NCBI RefSeq assembly: GCF_022376445.1
Contig: NW_025955039.1
Span: forward strand, 62,001-126,000
Direction: 5' to 3'
DNA length: 64,000 bases
DNA from: Fomitopsis serialis
Taxonomy: Eukaryota; Basidiomycota; Agaricomycetes; Polyporales; Fomitopsidaceae
Made by a program: the position numbers and the translations under genes. The notes beneath the pieces were generated by a model. It was given only the letters and a program-made list of their open reading frames with translations. It searched no databases and was not told where the DNA came from. This document shows positions 20,753 through 32,306 of the stretch, one piece after another; position 1 is the first letter of the stretch, and every line of letters starts with the position of its first letter.

Positions 20753-22649
20753 GATCGTCAGCCCAGTTTGTCCCCCGAATGTTTTGCGCGGACGCAGGAC
20801 GCGAGCCGAAGCGCATGTCGTCTAGGGTGGTCTGGCGAGCAGGATTCTGAGCCCGGGAATGAGCAGCGCGGGCCGCTTGGCTTGGGCGTCCGACTGGTGT
20901 GGTGTTCGCGTTGTTTGTGGGCTGCTCTGGACGTTGGCGTGAGGAGTTGCGGTCGCCTGAGTGGTGTCCATGGCGGCCCGTCGGGCGCCAGGGCTCATGG
21001 TCCCATCGGTCAGGTTGTGTCTGACGCTGGTACATCGGTGGGTATGCGGGATTCGGGTTGGTTGCCGGGGTTTCTTGGACGAGCTCCCAGGACGAGGGGT
21101 CGTCAGCAGTCGGGTAGTACCTGTACAGGCTCTCCTTGGAGCGTTCGAGCCTGCGTTTCCTCGCCGTCTCGAAGTGGGGGCACTTCCGGGACCACGCAGC
21201 GTGTCCATCCACGTCGCAGTTTACGCAGTGGAAGGACTTCGGGTCCTCGACTGTGCAGTCACGGGAGTCGTGCCCTAGGCCGCAGGTACCGCATACCTGC
21301 GGTTTCTTGCAGTCCTTAGCGTTGTGATCAGCTCCGACCTTCTGGCAACGGTGACAGCGACGGGGTTCTTGTTCCGGTTTTCGGGCATATACCTTTTTTC
21401 CTCGTATGATCATCCCATGCCGGATGGCATGGTTGGCAGCTCGCGGACAGTTGAACTTGAAGATCGCATGAGCAACTGTTTGGCGTTCGGTTCGACGTGC
21501 TTCGGGTTTGATCCATTTGGCACTGGTGAGTGCTCCACTCTCTATGTTACTGGCATTCGCATACTCGATGAGCGCGTAGGGGTCAGTAAGGTCACAATGG
21601 ATAGGTACGAATTCGACGAAGACCGGGTACGATCGTTCTCGTACGGTGACGTTTTCGCCGCCCATGGTGGCAGCGAACATTTCTGCGGTGGTGATACGCC
21701 TGAGCCACCGTGCAGATTCGGCGGAGTTCATCTCGTAGATGACTCCTCCGTTGGGCATGATACGCGACGACTTGAAGTGCAGTCCCTCTGGGATTATGAT
21801 GTCGCGCTCGCGCATCAGGTCTATGGCCACCTTGGCCTTCTCGAGTAGATCTCCCTCGGAGAGTGTGAGTCCCTCTGCATGTCGCGTGATAATTCCGTCC
21901 ACTAAAACTTGCTTTTCTCGCAGTGTCTGCGTAGCAAGCGTCGACGCATGCGAGGTTGGGAGGGCATGGTTGATGACAGTGGCATATGTAGGGTTCCTGA
22001 TCTCGCCAGGTTCTAGTATTCCCTCTGCGGCACGCTCGTCGGGACGACGTTCAGCGGCGTTCGATACACTGGTCTGCGCGGATGCGATGGTCTCGTCCGC
22101 CTTCTTAACTGTTTCCTCGAGCTTCGCTCGTAGACGCGAGGCGTCTTCAACAGTCTTAGATAGTTTGCTCACCTCGTTTACGATCCTGTTCGCCGTTCCA
22201 AACATCTCCTGTCCTGATTGCTCGCATCGCTCCACTAGGTCGTCGAGCCGTGAGTGTTGGTTTTCGTTCGCCTTCAGCGTGACGAGGAGGTCGTCTCGCA
22301 CTTTACTTGCAATTTCGTTCGCAGTGATCAGCCGTGCGTAGGTTGCGAGAGCACGGAGGCCGTCGGTGACGAACGTTGAGTTGCTCTTGTGCGCTAGCAA
22401 AAGCAGTCCATTAGCAAGTGTTTCCGTATTCGGTTCTACTTCGTCAGGTACGAGAGACCATTGCGACAGGTATTTGATGGCCTGTTCGGTGTCAAACGGT
22501 CGTACGGTAGGATTGTCGCTCGCTGCTACTTGAGAGCTTCTGGTCGACATGCTGGGTGCCTTGGACGCCGGAGGCCGCGTCGTACTCGTTCTGTCTGTCG
22601 TCTTTGGTGTTGACTTCTTTCCATTGTCAGCCATGAGCAAGTAGGTCAA
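20745..22649 (-). CDS. LINE ORF1: gag-like RNA-binding protein
   Basis: The frame is 634 residues from the first Met; a second Met (M-A-D-N-G) at 22634 is an equally likely start. Residues about 120-200 are heptad-like and probably a coiled coil for oligomerisation. Residues about 300-420 hold the middle domain found in Tad1/Jockey-type gag proteins. Three zinc knuckles follow near residues 435-490: C-H-R-C with H and C, C-G-T-C-G-L-G-H-D-S-R-D-C, and C-V-N-C-D-V-D-G-H. A disordered Arg/Gln/Pro-rich tail ends the protein. It is expected to coat the element RNA with ORF2 protein. Its stop codon overlaps the ORF2 start by 8 nt. Confidence 0.92.
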   Translation of the reverse strand: MTYLLMADNGKKSTPKTTDRTSTTRPPASKAPSMSTRSSQVAASDNPTVRPFDTEQAIKYLSQWSLVPDEVEPNTETLANGLLLLAHKSNSTFVTDGLRALATYARLITANEIASKVRDDLLVTLKANENQHSRLDDLVERCEQSGQEMFGTANRIVNEVSKLSKTVEDASRLRAKLEETVKKADETIASAQTSVSNAAERRPDERAAEGILEPGEIRNPTYATVINHALPTSHASTLATQTLREKQVLVDGIITRHAEGLTLSEGDLLEKAKVAIDLMRERDIIIPEGLHFKSSRIMPNGGVIYEMNSAESARWLRRITTAEMFAATMGGENVTVRERSYPVFVEFVPIHCDLTDPYALIEYANASNIESGALTSAKWIKPEARRTERQTVAHAIFKFNCPRAANHAIRHGMIIRGKKVYARKPEQEPRRCHRCQKVGADHNAKDCKKPQVCGTCGLGHDSRDCTVEDPKSFHCVNCDVDGHAAWSRKCPHFETARKRRLERSKESLYRYYPTADDPSSWELVQETPATNPNPAYPPMYQRQTQPDRWDHEPWRPTGRHGHHSGDRNSSRQRPEQPTNNANTTPVGRPSQAARAAHSRAQNPARQTTLDDMRFGSRPASAQNIRGTNWADDHD

Positions 22650-22796
22650 TACGGAGTATGGATTGTTGAAAGTTGGGCAGTGTATGCCCTGCTAGAAGTC
22701 CACTTGTCTTCGGTCGTGCTTCCCGGTTGGCCTAATCGACCGTGGGAAAATCGCCGAAGGTGGTGGTACGAAGCCAAGGAGAGTCCAACTGCAGGT

Positions 22797-22809
22797 CGCC
22801 CACCGACGT
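22797..22809. repeat. Target-site duplication, copy at LINE 5' end
   Basis: Identical to 16504-16516. The flanking F-box reading frame is continuous when the element and one copy are left out, so the insertion caused no further deletion. Confidence 0.93.
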
Positions 22810-23615
22810 GGACGGCTGCTTCCCCTTCCTGCCCGTCTTCTGCAACGCGCCAGCGTCAGCCATGCATTGCAGCAGGCGTGCCTCAAGGTTGTCCCTGAAG
22901 GCCGATATATACTCGGGCAGCCACCGCACGACCTCCACACATGCAGTCTGCTTGAGCGGGACGTCCAAATTGCTGTAGATAAGCGAGCGGAACATTGGAG
23001 TGACGTAGATGAATTCAGGAGGTGGAAAGTGGATCCACTCGATCGGCCGCAGAGCCCGTTTGTAGTCATCGTACACCTGTCTGACCAGGGCCTTCCGTGG
23101 ATCGACGATGCGGGCCTTCTCCCGGTCGAGTCGCCTGCATAGAGTCATCTCGATGCGTGTCTGGAGCTGAGGTCTGATGTGCCCCCACACTGCAGTCGAT
23201 TGTGTTAGGTACGGCTGGCGGGGAAAGAGGGAACAGGAACAGACCACGCTCGCTCAGTTCGCAATCACTCTGAGCCGACGTGAGCGTCGCGCGAAACGCT
23301 CTATCCGTTTGTGCAAGATTTGCCAGATCCTATGGTGCCAATAATGACAGTATCTGCGGTCGGTACATTCATGAGAAAGTGGATGAACGTGTTGTGTGAC
23401 GTGATAGTTACCTCGAAGACAATGTCTAGCGGAAGTTCACCGAAGACGTTGAGCCGAGAGGGAGAGTCTTCGGCGCCCGAAGCTTCTGCTTTTTGCGCGC
23501 GCATTTCCTCGGAGCCGGAGCAGCTCTTCGGTTCTTCTTTGCGATTGCTGCCCGTCTTCGAAGTGTGGCCCACAGACCGCAGACGGTGAGTCGCTCCGCG
23601 AGATGTCACTGGCAT

Positions 23616-24384
23616 GTCCTGAAGCTGCGTGTATGTGTGCGTGGGGAGGGGGGAAGTGGGTGAAAGGCGCCTGAACGATAGCACTGCAGCCCAAGACGAC
23701 GTCGGATGAGTTTCAATGATGTTCTGAAGTGCTGAGGCTAGTGCGGCAACAATGTGGCCACAAGTTCCCGGCAAAGTCTGAGGCGACTCCGCGAATTGCT
23801 AGACAGTATTACCGTGTGCGACCCTTCGAGCTGTACAATCGTTAGCTGCAAGATAGAGGCGTCTTGTACCGTTGTCTGTTGTTGGATGTAACAATAAGAG
23901 CGCTAGATGTCGAACTTCTTGAACGCGTTGTGTGGCTGGGCGCTAAACGTTAACGCATCGGGCCGGGATCTTGGCCAACGATACCTGGTCATCTGAACGA
24001 TGTTGGGCAGCCTGTGAACACGTTGATAAAGACCCATATGTTAAAGCTTCGACTCAACATACTGGTTTGCTGTCTTGTTGAAAGTCAGAGGACTCGTGAT
24101 ACTCGACCATACCGAGGACTGATTCAAGCTGGCTACAGTGAGTGTCCACATCAATGCCTTGGGGCCCCTTCAAGTTGCGGAGGCCATGCTCGTTCGTCAT
24201 TTATTGGTAGCCTTCCCGTCTAGTCGTCACAGCATTGGTGCTAGGCACCCATAAGATGAGATCGATTCGAACGATACATTGCTGTGATACACCACGCGCA
24301 GTAATGAATTAGTGCTGGGACGGACTTCAACGCTGGTCAGCCATATGTTCAATATTCATCGTACCTGACACACCTCGATATCGC
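23616..24384. other. Spacer between F-box paralogues
   Basis: The part next to 24385 (about 24130-24384) is clearly related to 27470-27714 after the last F-box copy, so it is the 3' part of a tandem duplication unit. The rest is the promoter side of the split copy. No gene is seen. Confidence 0.6.
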
Positions 24385-26977
24385 CTATGACACAACGCAC
24401 GTAACGCTCCTCTCGGCCTCATCGTCGTCGCCGTCGTCTACCTGTCCTGTGGTGCCCTGCCTTGCTAGCCTAAGACTTCTAGAGAGAGATTGCGGCTGTG
24501 GATTCCAGCGGACCGTCGGATGCGCGTGGAAAAAATCAACGTCCTCTTCAGGCTCAGCGATATTATGTCTGCGCGTGAATGTCAGCGTACCGGTACGAGA
24601 GTGTTACAGGCAGATTAGACTCACTCCTCTCGCACGTGCGACTGGACGGCCGAGTGCGACAGCAACTGCTCCGCATAGGCAATGCAGTGGTTGCAACTCC
24701 ACATGGATTGAAGGGCCGGCTTCTGGGCGTCTTCCGCGCGGCGCACGATGTCGCATTCGTCTGGGGTCAAGATCCTCCAGGTCTGTGCCTCAAGCGCAGC
24801 ATTGTGTATATGCGCATAATGCAAGATCTATTAGACGAAGAAGCCCGAGGGTATGGCAGCATACATCAGCATGGGTGAAGGACACGGGGCACAGCATGAA
24901 GAGACTCACGGCGCTTCGCCAGCTGTATGCCTGATCCGTTAGTTGTGCGAGCCCGGGCCAATCCATGGATTGGCAGCTTCCACAGAGAACGCGTTTTTCC
25001 AATCGATCCAGGTCTTCTGGCCGTGCGGTTTCAGGATCAAGGCCAAGTGCCGCTATCAGAGATTCGACTGTCTTCGATACACGCAAATCGTAGCTCAGGC
25101 CGTGGCCAGTAATATCTCCTCCCTCAGAGTCGTGCACCACGACCCAGAAGGCCGTACTTTGTATACCGACCTCGCCACGATAAGCCAGTTGCGCAGTGAG
25201 GTCGTCGAAGCCGAAGCATCGTTCCAGATACGAGCCTGAACTCGTAGTCAGCGTGAAGACGGAGGTGGCTAGCGAGAGACGGGCATCGCCCCTGAGCGGT
25301 CGCGTCGACGTCCTTGCTGCCGTTGTCGAACCACGACGGCTGTCGGTCATGCTTCGCAAGAGGCGCGCCTTGAGGGTGTTGCGGAAGGCTGAGATGTACT
25401 CGGGTAGGCGTCGCGCAGCCTCGTCGCACGCAGCCTCTTCCAGCGGGACGTCGATGTGGGTGTAGATCAGCGAGCGGAACACCGGGATCACATAAACATA
25501 ATCAGCCGGTGGAAGATGTATCCACTCTATGGGCCGTAGTGTTTGCCTGTATGCGTAGTATACGCGCTTGACTAGGGCCTTTCGTGCTCTGATTGTGCGC
25601 GCCTCAAACCTGTCCAACCGTTTACACCGTGCGATCTCGATGTCTAGTTGGAGCACGGGCCGGATGCGCTTCCAAACTGGGTCGAAGCAGTGTTACATTG
25701 GCCGACAGAGGAGATGGCGCAACAACTAACCTTGTTCGGACAAAGTCCCATCGTGCTTGGACTCCGGTCTGTCCCGCATAGCATGGATGTCGGGCCACTC
25801 ATATCCTAGCTCCACGAAGCGCTTTGCGATCCTGTGTGGAGACAATCACCAAACGACCATAACATGAAACGAACTGGCCACCTACAGCTGGTAGCGCTGT
25901 TCACTACGTTCATCTAATTCGTCATGGAGAGCAAATTCAAACTCTTTTAACCATGCTTGACACTTCTTTGCATGCTAGTTTTCGGCGTGTCAGTCAGGCA
26001 TTCGAGGAGAACCGGCCGTATATATTGTGAAAACAAACCTCAAGGACTTCCTGGACATGTTTCCTGCGCTCCTTTCTGTATTCTTGTAGCATTTTCTTCG
26101 CACCTGCCATTTGTGACTCGACATTCCTCTTATATCCACCGTATATCTTCGCGATCGCCCTAACATCAGCTGGCCAGTAAAATCTCAGGTCAAAGACTAG
26201 ACGGTCACATGAGCATCCTACGCATAAGACGAGACGAGAGGAAAGCTTCACAGGTCGTATGAGGAAGTAGCTCCAGAACCACTGGATCGACACTCGGCAT
26301 CTCTTTGCGAAGGGTCCGTGCGTCGACGAGTCTGCACCAGGCAACTTGTAAGTCTACGGGGGCATCATCTGTGTTTTCCACTCGCCTTCCTTTGCATACA
26401 CCGCATACATGCCGCATGAGAGCGAAGTCCAGATTACGGATACCAGGCCTGCCGCATTTCTAATTCCAGAACAATCATCGGCTCGATGTAGATATCTTCC
26501 GCATTCACGCACTTACCAGGCATTCGAATGAGCCATATATGAACCTGGCCCAGGGAACCTCTGACACGAGCGGTGGACAATCAGGAGCATTTGCTGTGCG
26601 CTTCCTCGCTGCCTTCCACACGATGGAAGCCTGAGGTGATGTGAGCGTTGCACGGAAAGCTCCGTTCGTCTGTGCAAGATTCGCCAGGTCCACGGGCTTC
26701 AGAGAGGCGAATAACTGTGAACAGACCGAGATTCAATACAAAGAAAGCTGATTGTCGTCAAATGTCAAGTACACACCTCGAAGATTATTTCCAAGGGGAG
26801 CGCAGGAAGCCCGCTGAGTAGAGGGGCATTTTCGGTGTCACTCGAACCCATGGGTTTTGCCGCTCGAGTACGCCTCCGCCTTTTAGACTTGTGCGATTTG
26901 CCTGCGTCATCCTTGTCTGGAGTGTGTTTCACAGACAGCTGTGGACGTTGCTTGGCGCTACGAGTTGTCACCGGCAT
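24385..26977 (-). CDS. F-box domain protein, tandem paralogue A
   Basis: The start at 26977 gives M-P-V-T-T-R-S-A followed by a Lys/Arg-rich tail (K-S-K-R-R-R-R-T-R) likely to direct nuclear import. The F-box is split by the first intron: L-P-A-L-P-L-E-I-I-F-E (exon 26977-26777), then L-F-A-S-L-K-P-V-D-L-A-N-L-A-Q-T (from 26714). A Cys pair H-V-C-G-V-C-K, a helical region, the long exon around 25656-24950 (L-R-P-I-E-W-I-H-L-P-P, V-L-C-G-S-C-Q) and the last Cys pair W-S-C-N-H-C follow. The final exon contains D-V-D-F-F-H-A-H-P and the stop at 24387-24385. F-box proteins bind Skp1 and present substrates to the SCF ubiquitin ligase; the target is unknown. The exon set appears complete, but small middle exons were placed only approximately. 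Confidence 0.82.
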
Positions 26978-27714
26978 GTTCCAGAGCAATACGCTGCACC
27001 GTATCAAAACGGAAGGTAGGCCTACACCTTGATGCACCCCTGTGTCAGTGTTGTGATGACGCCGCAGAAAGGACGAGCACATACTGGTGCAAAGAAGTCA
27101 GAGACTTCACGTGCATGTACCAAACGCCACACAACGATAGCAAGTGATCAATGTCGTGGCGTCTGCTCCAGCCTGAGTCGGAATCACAGCGTTGTCGTAG
27201 TCTCTGTTGCTGACCAAAAGGAGGTACTCGTTGCGCCGTTGTCGAGACTCGATCGGGCGGTCACGGTGTCAAGCCCTCCAAAAAGAGTATCACCGAGACA
27301 TTCGGTGTCGCGTCGGCATCACAATCCCGGCCCATGGGGAGGGGTGTACAGTATGCATCATCATTGCATGTAACCGAAGTTCGAACATACCAAGCAACGT
27401 CTGACTCGCTATCGCTCTGCAGTATACTCGAAGCCTAGTGGAACTCGACAAGAGCGAGCACCGAAGCAGGCCCGATACAAGTTGAGGAGGCTTCCTCCGT
27501 TGGATTGGTAGTTCCACCCATCCTCAGTTCTACTTCTTCCCGTCTGCTCGTCACAGTACTAGTCGCATGCACCCATCGAATAAGATCAATATTGAATAAT
27601 GTATTGTGATGATACAACATGCACAGTAAAGAATTGGTGCGTTGGGTCGCGCTCTGACATTGGTCAGCCAATGCTCAATCGATAATCATCGTATCAGACA
27701 CACCTCGGTATAGC
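26978..27714. other. Spacer between F-box paralogues
   Basis: The stretch around 27290-27350 (CCGAGACATTCGGTGTCG and neighbours) matches 30620-30660 upstream of paralogue B, and 27470-27714 matches the flank at 24130-24384. This defines a tandem unit of about 3.3 kb including promoter and 3' flank. No other gene is seen. Confidence 0.6.
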
Positions 27715-30309
27715 CTACGACACGATGCACGCGCCGCTCCTATTGGCGGCGTCGCCACCGCCGTTGTCTGCCTGTCCCGTGGCGTCCGGTGTTTGCCCTG
27801 CACGCCTAAGGCTGCGCGAGAGAGACTGAGGCCGCGGGTTCCAGCGAACCGTCGGATGTGCGTGGAAGAAATCAACGTCCTCCTCGGGTTCGGCGATGTC
27901 GTGTCTGCGCATGTTCGTCAGCGTACGAGAGAATACCAAACCTAAACTCAGAAGACTCACTCCTCTCGCACGTGTGACTGGACGGCCGAGCGCGACAGCA
28001 GTATCTCCGCATAGTCAGTGCAGTGGTTGCAGCTCCACATAAATCGCAGGGCTGGGTCATGAGTGTCCTCTGCGCGACGCACGATTTTGCGCTCGTCTGG
28101 GGTCAAGATCCTCCAGGTCTGTGCCTCTGGAGCCGCATCGTGTACCTGCACGCAGTGCAAAACCTAGAAGAAGTCGCCCGAAACGCCGGCAGCGTACATC
28201 AGTTATGCGCGGAGAACACGGACTCAGCGTAAGGATGCTCACGGCGCCTCGCCAGTTGAATGCATGGTCGGTCAGTCGTGCGAGCCACCCCATGGACTGG
28301 CAGTTCCCACAGAGGAAGCGTGTGCCCATTCGATCCAGGTCTTCCGCCTGAGCAGTTTCAGGATCAAGACCGAGTACTGCTATCAGCGCTTCGACCGTTT
28401 TCGATCCAAGCACATCGTGCTTCAGGGTGTGGCCGGCAATCTCCCCTTCCTCGGAGTCGTGCATCGTTACCCAGAACGATGTACTTAGAAGGCCGGCCTG
28501 GTCGCGATAAGCCAGTTGCGCAGTGAGGTCGTCGAAGCCGAAGGATCGTTCCAAACACGCAGTGGTCGAAGTCAGGCTGAAAACGGAGGTGGCCAGCGAG
28601 AGAAGGGTATCTGTGTCCCCGAGCGGCCGCGTCGACGTCCTTGCTCCCGTTGTCGAGGCATGGCTGTCGGCCATGCTTCGCAGGAGGCGAGCCTTGAGGC
28701 TGTCGTGGAAGGCCGAGATATACTCGGGTAGCCGTTGCGCAGCCTCTTTGCACGCAGCCGCTTCCAGCGGGACGTCGAGGTTGGTGTAGATCAACGAGCG
28801 GAATGCCGGGATGGTGTAGACGAACCCGGGAGGCGGCAGGTGGACCCACTCAATGGGCCGTAGTGTTAGCTTGTAACCATAGTATAGGTTCTCAACTAGG
28901 GCTTTCCGTGCTTTGATCGTGCTGGCCTCGACCTTGTCCAGCCGCTTACACCGTGCAATCTCGATGTCGAGCTGGAGAACGGGCCCGATGCGCTCCCACA
29001 CTGTGTCGGAATGGTGTCAAATTGGCCGACAGAGGATAGCGAAAGAACTAACCTTGCTCGGTCAAAGTTCCATCATACTTAGACTCTGGCCTGTCCTGCA
29101 TAACATGGATATCTCGCCACTCGTACCCTAGGTCGAGGAAACGCTGCGCTATTCTGAGTGGAGACTGTCACCATCGCATCGTAACGCGGGATCAATGTAT
29201 CGCTTACAAATTGTAGCGCTGGTTCCTGCGTTCCTCTATTTCGTCGCCGAGATGGGATTCAAACCCGTTCAACCATGTTCTACACTTCTTCTCGTACTGG
29301 ATGTTTGGCGCGTTAAAGAGACACTCACGGAGCTCAGACCATATGCATGTTTGATAACGAACCTTGATGACCTCCTGGACATGTTCTACGCGCTGGTCTC
29401 TGTATTTCTGCAGCGCTGTCTTCGCGTTTGCCTTTCGTAAGTCGATATTCCTCTTATAATCGCCGTATATCTTCGCCATTGCCTTGATATCAGCGTCCCA
29501 GTAATATTTCTTTCCGGGCAGTACATGATCTACAGGGCCAGATGAGCGCCCTGATCATGAGATATGAGAACAACTTAACCAGTCGTATAAGGGATTAGCT
29601 CCAAAACCACCGGACGGACGCTAGGGAAGCGTCTGTGTAGGTTTCCTATCTCGACGAGTCTGCACCAAGGTATTTGTGAGTCTACAGGGGCAGCGCCTGA
29701 GTGGTTCACTCACTTCCTCTTGCATGGTACACATACATGTCGCATGAGAGCGAAGTCTAGATTGAGTACGTTGGACGTGTCGCATTTCTGGTCGCGTTAT
29801 GATCATCGGCTCGATGCGACTTTTGACTAACTATTGCTCACCAGACATTTAGATGGGCCATAAATGAACTTTGCCCATGACACCTCGGACACGAGCGATG
29901 GGCACCCGGGGGCATTTGCAGCGCGCTTTCGAGCTGCCTTCCACGTCGTGGAAGCCTGAGGTGATGCGAGGGTTGTACGGAATTCCGTATTTGTCTGCGC
30001 AAGGTTTGCCAGATCGACCGGCTTTAAGTAGGTGAATATCTGTCAATGCGATCCAGGACTCAATCGAAAAAGGCAGATTATCGTCAAATGGCAAGGGCGT
30101 ACCTCGAAGATTATATCCAGCGGGAGCTTACGAAACACGCTGGGCTGGGGGCGAGCGTCTTCAATTTCGTAGGAACCGTCCGATTTCGCCGTCCGAGCAC
30201 GCTTCCTCTCGTTGGGCTTTTCACGCGTCTTGCCCGCGATAGACATGTCTAGTGCGTTCGACGTGGACGACGATGGTCGTGGCTTGGCGCTACGAGGTGC
30301 CTTCGGCAT
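27715..30309 (-). CDS. F-box domain protein, tandem paralogue B
   Basis: The start at 30309 gives M-P-K-A-P-R-S-A-K-P and a basic N-terminus (E-R-K-R-A-R-T-A-K). The F-box reads L-P-L-D-I-I-F-E, intron, then L-K-P-V-D-L-A-N-L-A-Q-T-N. The exon at 29001 down to about 28260 is the longest and contains L-R-P-I-E-W-V-H-L-P-P, L-P-E-Y-I-S-A-F and F-L-C-G-N-C-Q. The penultimate exon carries W-S-C-N-H-C, and the last exon D-V-D-F-F-H-A-H-P ends at 27717-27715. The gene is collinear with paralogue A throughout, at roughly 75-85% by eye, and has no disabling change in the exons read. The Cys pairs suggest a zinc-binding fold peculiar to this fungal family. It would act as an SCF adaptor with unknown substrate. 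Confidence 0.82.
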
Positions 30310-31156
30310 GTCTCAGAATGCTGCAATATGGGTGAGGTCAATCCAACAGGCAGCAACAGACGTCAAGCGAGGAGAATGTGGATTGCACACCTTACAATAA
30401 TATTAATGCGCTCCTGCTATGTGGTTTTGATGGTACAGTACTATGTAGTCTGTTACAGAGTAGTCGGCGTATGGGTATCGCAGATCAGTCGTTCTTTCTG
30501 CACCAGAATACAGCATGTACAAGGGGAGAGACTGCGTGGTATCCAAGTGGTATCGTCGCAAGTTCGCTCGAGTGGCGTTGGTCGCATTGCGACAATAGCG
30601 ACAAGCCTGCCATAAATGGAATGACCGAGACATTCGGTGTCGGTTCGGCATGACGATCGGCCCGTCCGGTGACGGTGCCTTGAGGAGGTGAGCACGAACG
30701 AACACATTCCTCGACGCGGCATCGATCCCTACGTTTGTCTATCTGCTCGGAGTCGACGTCTTTTTCTTCACGAAACGGGCACACACGGCACAATTATACT
30801 TGTCTCCACACCAGGTCATAATGCTGCGTCGACCCGGAGCCCTTGGATTCCCTTGGATTCGCTGTTATCACTTCAAGAGCTTTGTCAGGACTCGACTTGC
30901 GCCATCCACTGTCCGCCGGTGTGCCGGCGCGATGTCATTCGTAACAGGAAATCGCGATGACCAAGATAACTGCAAGATAAGCTTACTAGTAGGATAAGTA
31001 GTTGCCAGTGGCGCCGGCGCAGGGTGACGGTGCATATATTGGGATGGCGTGAACGATATACACCTACTTACCCACGTCGACGACTCGGACGCGACTCGGA
31101 CAGGCTACTCTGCATATACCCCAAACTCGTCGCAAGTCAATTCGGAAGTTACGGCG
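30310..31156. other. Intergenic between F-box array and SDR pair
   Basis: This divergent spacer probably holds both promoters. A short direct repeat CTTGGATTC lies near 30840. A fragment near 30620-30660 is shared with the F-box tandem unit. No coding frame is recognised. Confidence 0.5.
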
Positions 31157-32306
31157 ATGGCCACACTAAGCGATACTACGACCTTGTTCAGTGTGCAGGG
31201 ACAGGTGGCAGTTGTCACGGGCGGCGCTACAGGTGCGTACCAGATCCATGACCATGTACCGCATGCAATTGTGTGTCGTCGGTTACACGAGTCGAGACTC
31301 ACCCGAGATATTCGATGATGTAGGGATCGGGCTGATGATTGCCGCCGCTCTGGAGAACAACGGTGCGATTGTGTACATCGTTGGGCGTAGGAAGGAAGCT
31401 CTCGAGAAGGCGGCCAAGGAGCGTTCCGTACGTGCACCATTGATTGTCTGCCAAGCGACTGTCTAATTACTCTCAAACATCATTCAGAAACACGGGAATA
31501 TCATCCCCATTCAGGGCGACATCTCCTCTAAGGACTCTCTGAAGTCGGTCGCGGAGACGATCAAGCAGAAGCACGGCTACATCAACCTGCTCGTCAACAA
31601 CGCAGGCGTGCTCCTCGCGCCGCAGCCCAAACTGCCGACGCCCGCCGACACCGGGAACGACATCACCAAACTCCAAGAGATCCTTTGGAACACGGAGACG
31701 CCCGAGACGTTCCGCACGACGTTCGACGTGAACGTTGCGGGCGTGTGGTTCACGACGCTCGCGTTCCTCGAGCTCCTGCATGAGGGCAACAAGCGCTCGC
31801 TCGCGCCGGGCGGGTCGGGCGTGAGCTCCCAGGTCATCACGATCAGCAGCCTCGCGGCCCTGAGGAGGGACAGCGGAATCTTCAGCCTGAGCTATACGGT
31901 CAGCAAGGCAGCGGTGCTGCACTTGGGCAAGTTGATGGCACACTACTTGAAAGACTGGAAGATCAGGAGCAACATCATCAACCCGGGACTCTACCCCTCA
32001 GGTTCGTGGCCATCCTTCAAGCCGAGGCGCTGGTTTATCCATGCTGAGTGTGATGTGCATGCAGAGATGGCAGATGGTTTCATTAGCGAGGACGCAATCA
32101 AGGCGACCATCCCGGTTGGTCGTGCGGGATCGACGGACGATATGGCAGGCCTCGTCATCTTCCTTGCGAGCAAGGTGCGTCTGGTGGACCTGTGTGTGAT
32201 TTCCGGTGAACTTATGACCGATTATCTATAGGCCGGGTCTTACATCGACGGAGGCGTCCATCTCACTGACGGAGGCAGGCTCTTAAGCATGCCCTCCGTA
32301 TTTTAG
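31157..32306 (+). CDS. Short-chain dehydrogenase/reductase (SDR), copy 1
   Basis: Five exons (31157-31232, 31324-31427, 31488-32001, 32065-32174, 32232-32306) join in frame to 292 residues, the usual length for a classical SDR. The cofactor loop T-G-G-A-T-G-I-G crosses the first intron. Arg-Arg after the second beta strand (I-V-G-R-R) suggests NADP preference. N-N-A-G, the Ser of I-T-I-S-S and the Y-T-V-S-K active site are present. The C-terminus ends G-S-Y-I-D-G-G-V, typical of the family. It would catalyse NAD(P)-dependent oxidation or reduction of an alcohol or ketone in the cytosol; the substrate is unknown. Copy 2 at 32779 has the same intron positions. The exon 3 donor is an unusual GTTCGT where copy 2 has GTGCGT. 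Confidence 0.95.

Larger units (their letters stand above)
16517..22796 (-). mobile_element. Full-length non-LTR retrotransposon (Tad1-like LINE)
   Basis: The 6,280-bp element lies between 13-bp target-site duplications and is oriented like the F-box gene it interrupts. Order on its sense strand: about 147 nt of 5' UTR, ORF1 (gag-like), ORF2 (endonuclease, reverse transcriptase, RNase H), about 297 nt of 3' UTR, then a short ACCA-repeat tail at the junction. Both ORFs are intact and the two target-site copies are identical, so the insertion is recent. CpG is abundant in the element, unlike the CHAT gene at 45860-48702, which argues against long methylation. Assignment to the Tad1 group rests on the domain order with RNase H and on fungal origin; a phylogeny was not run. 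Confidence 0.95.
15628..23615 (-). pseudogene. F-box protein paralogue, internally deleted and split by a LINE
   Basis: The start at 23615 (M-P-V-T-S-R-G) opens an N-terminal basic region and the first F-box half ending L-P-L-D-I-V-F-E (exon 23615-23412). After an intron the frame resumes D-L-A-N-L-A-Q-T-D-R-A-F-R-A-T-L-T-S and then jumps to the L-S-E-R segment that in the two intact paralogues lies several exons later, so the Cys-rich middle is missing. The 3' half reads through about 22810, stops at the LINE, and resumes at 16503 in the same frame (P-T-S-V-G then G-G-G-R-L-A-L-A-T-S). It ends with the W-S-C-N-H-C-like segment and D-F-F-H-A, stop at 15630-15628. F-box proteins recruit substrates to SCF ubiquitin ligases; this copy cannot be complete. 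Confidence 0.85.
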
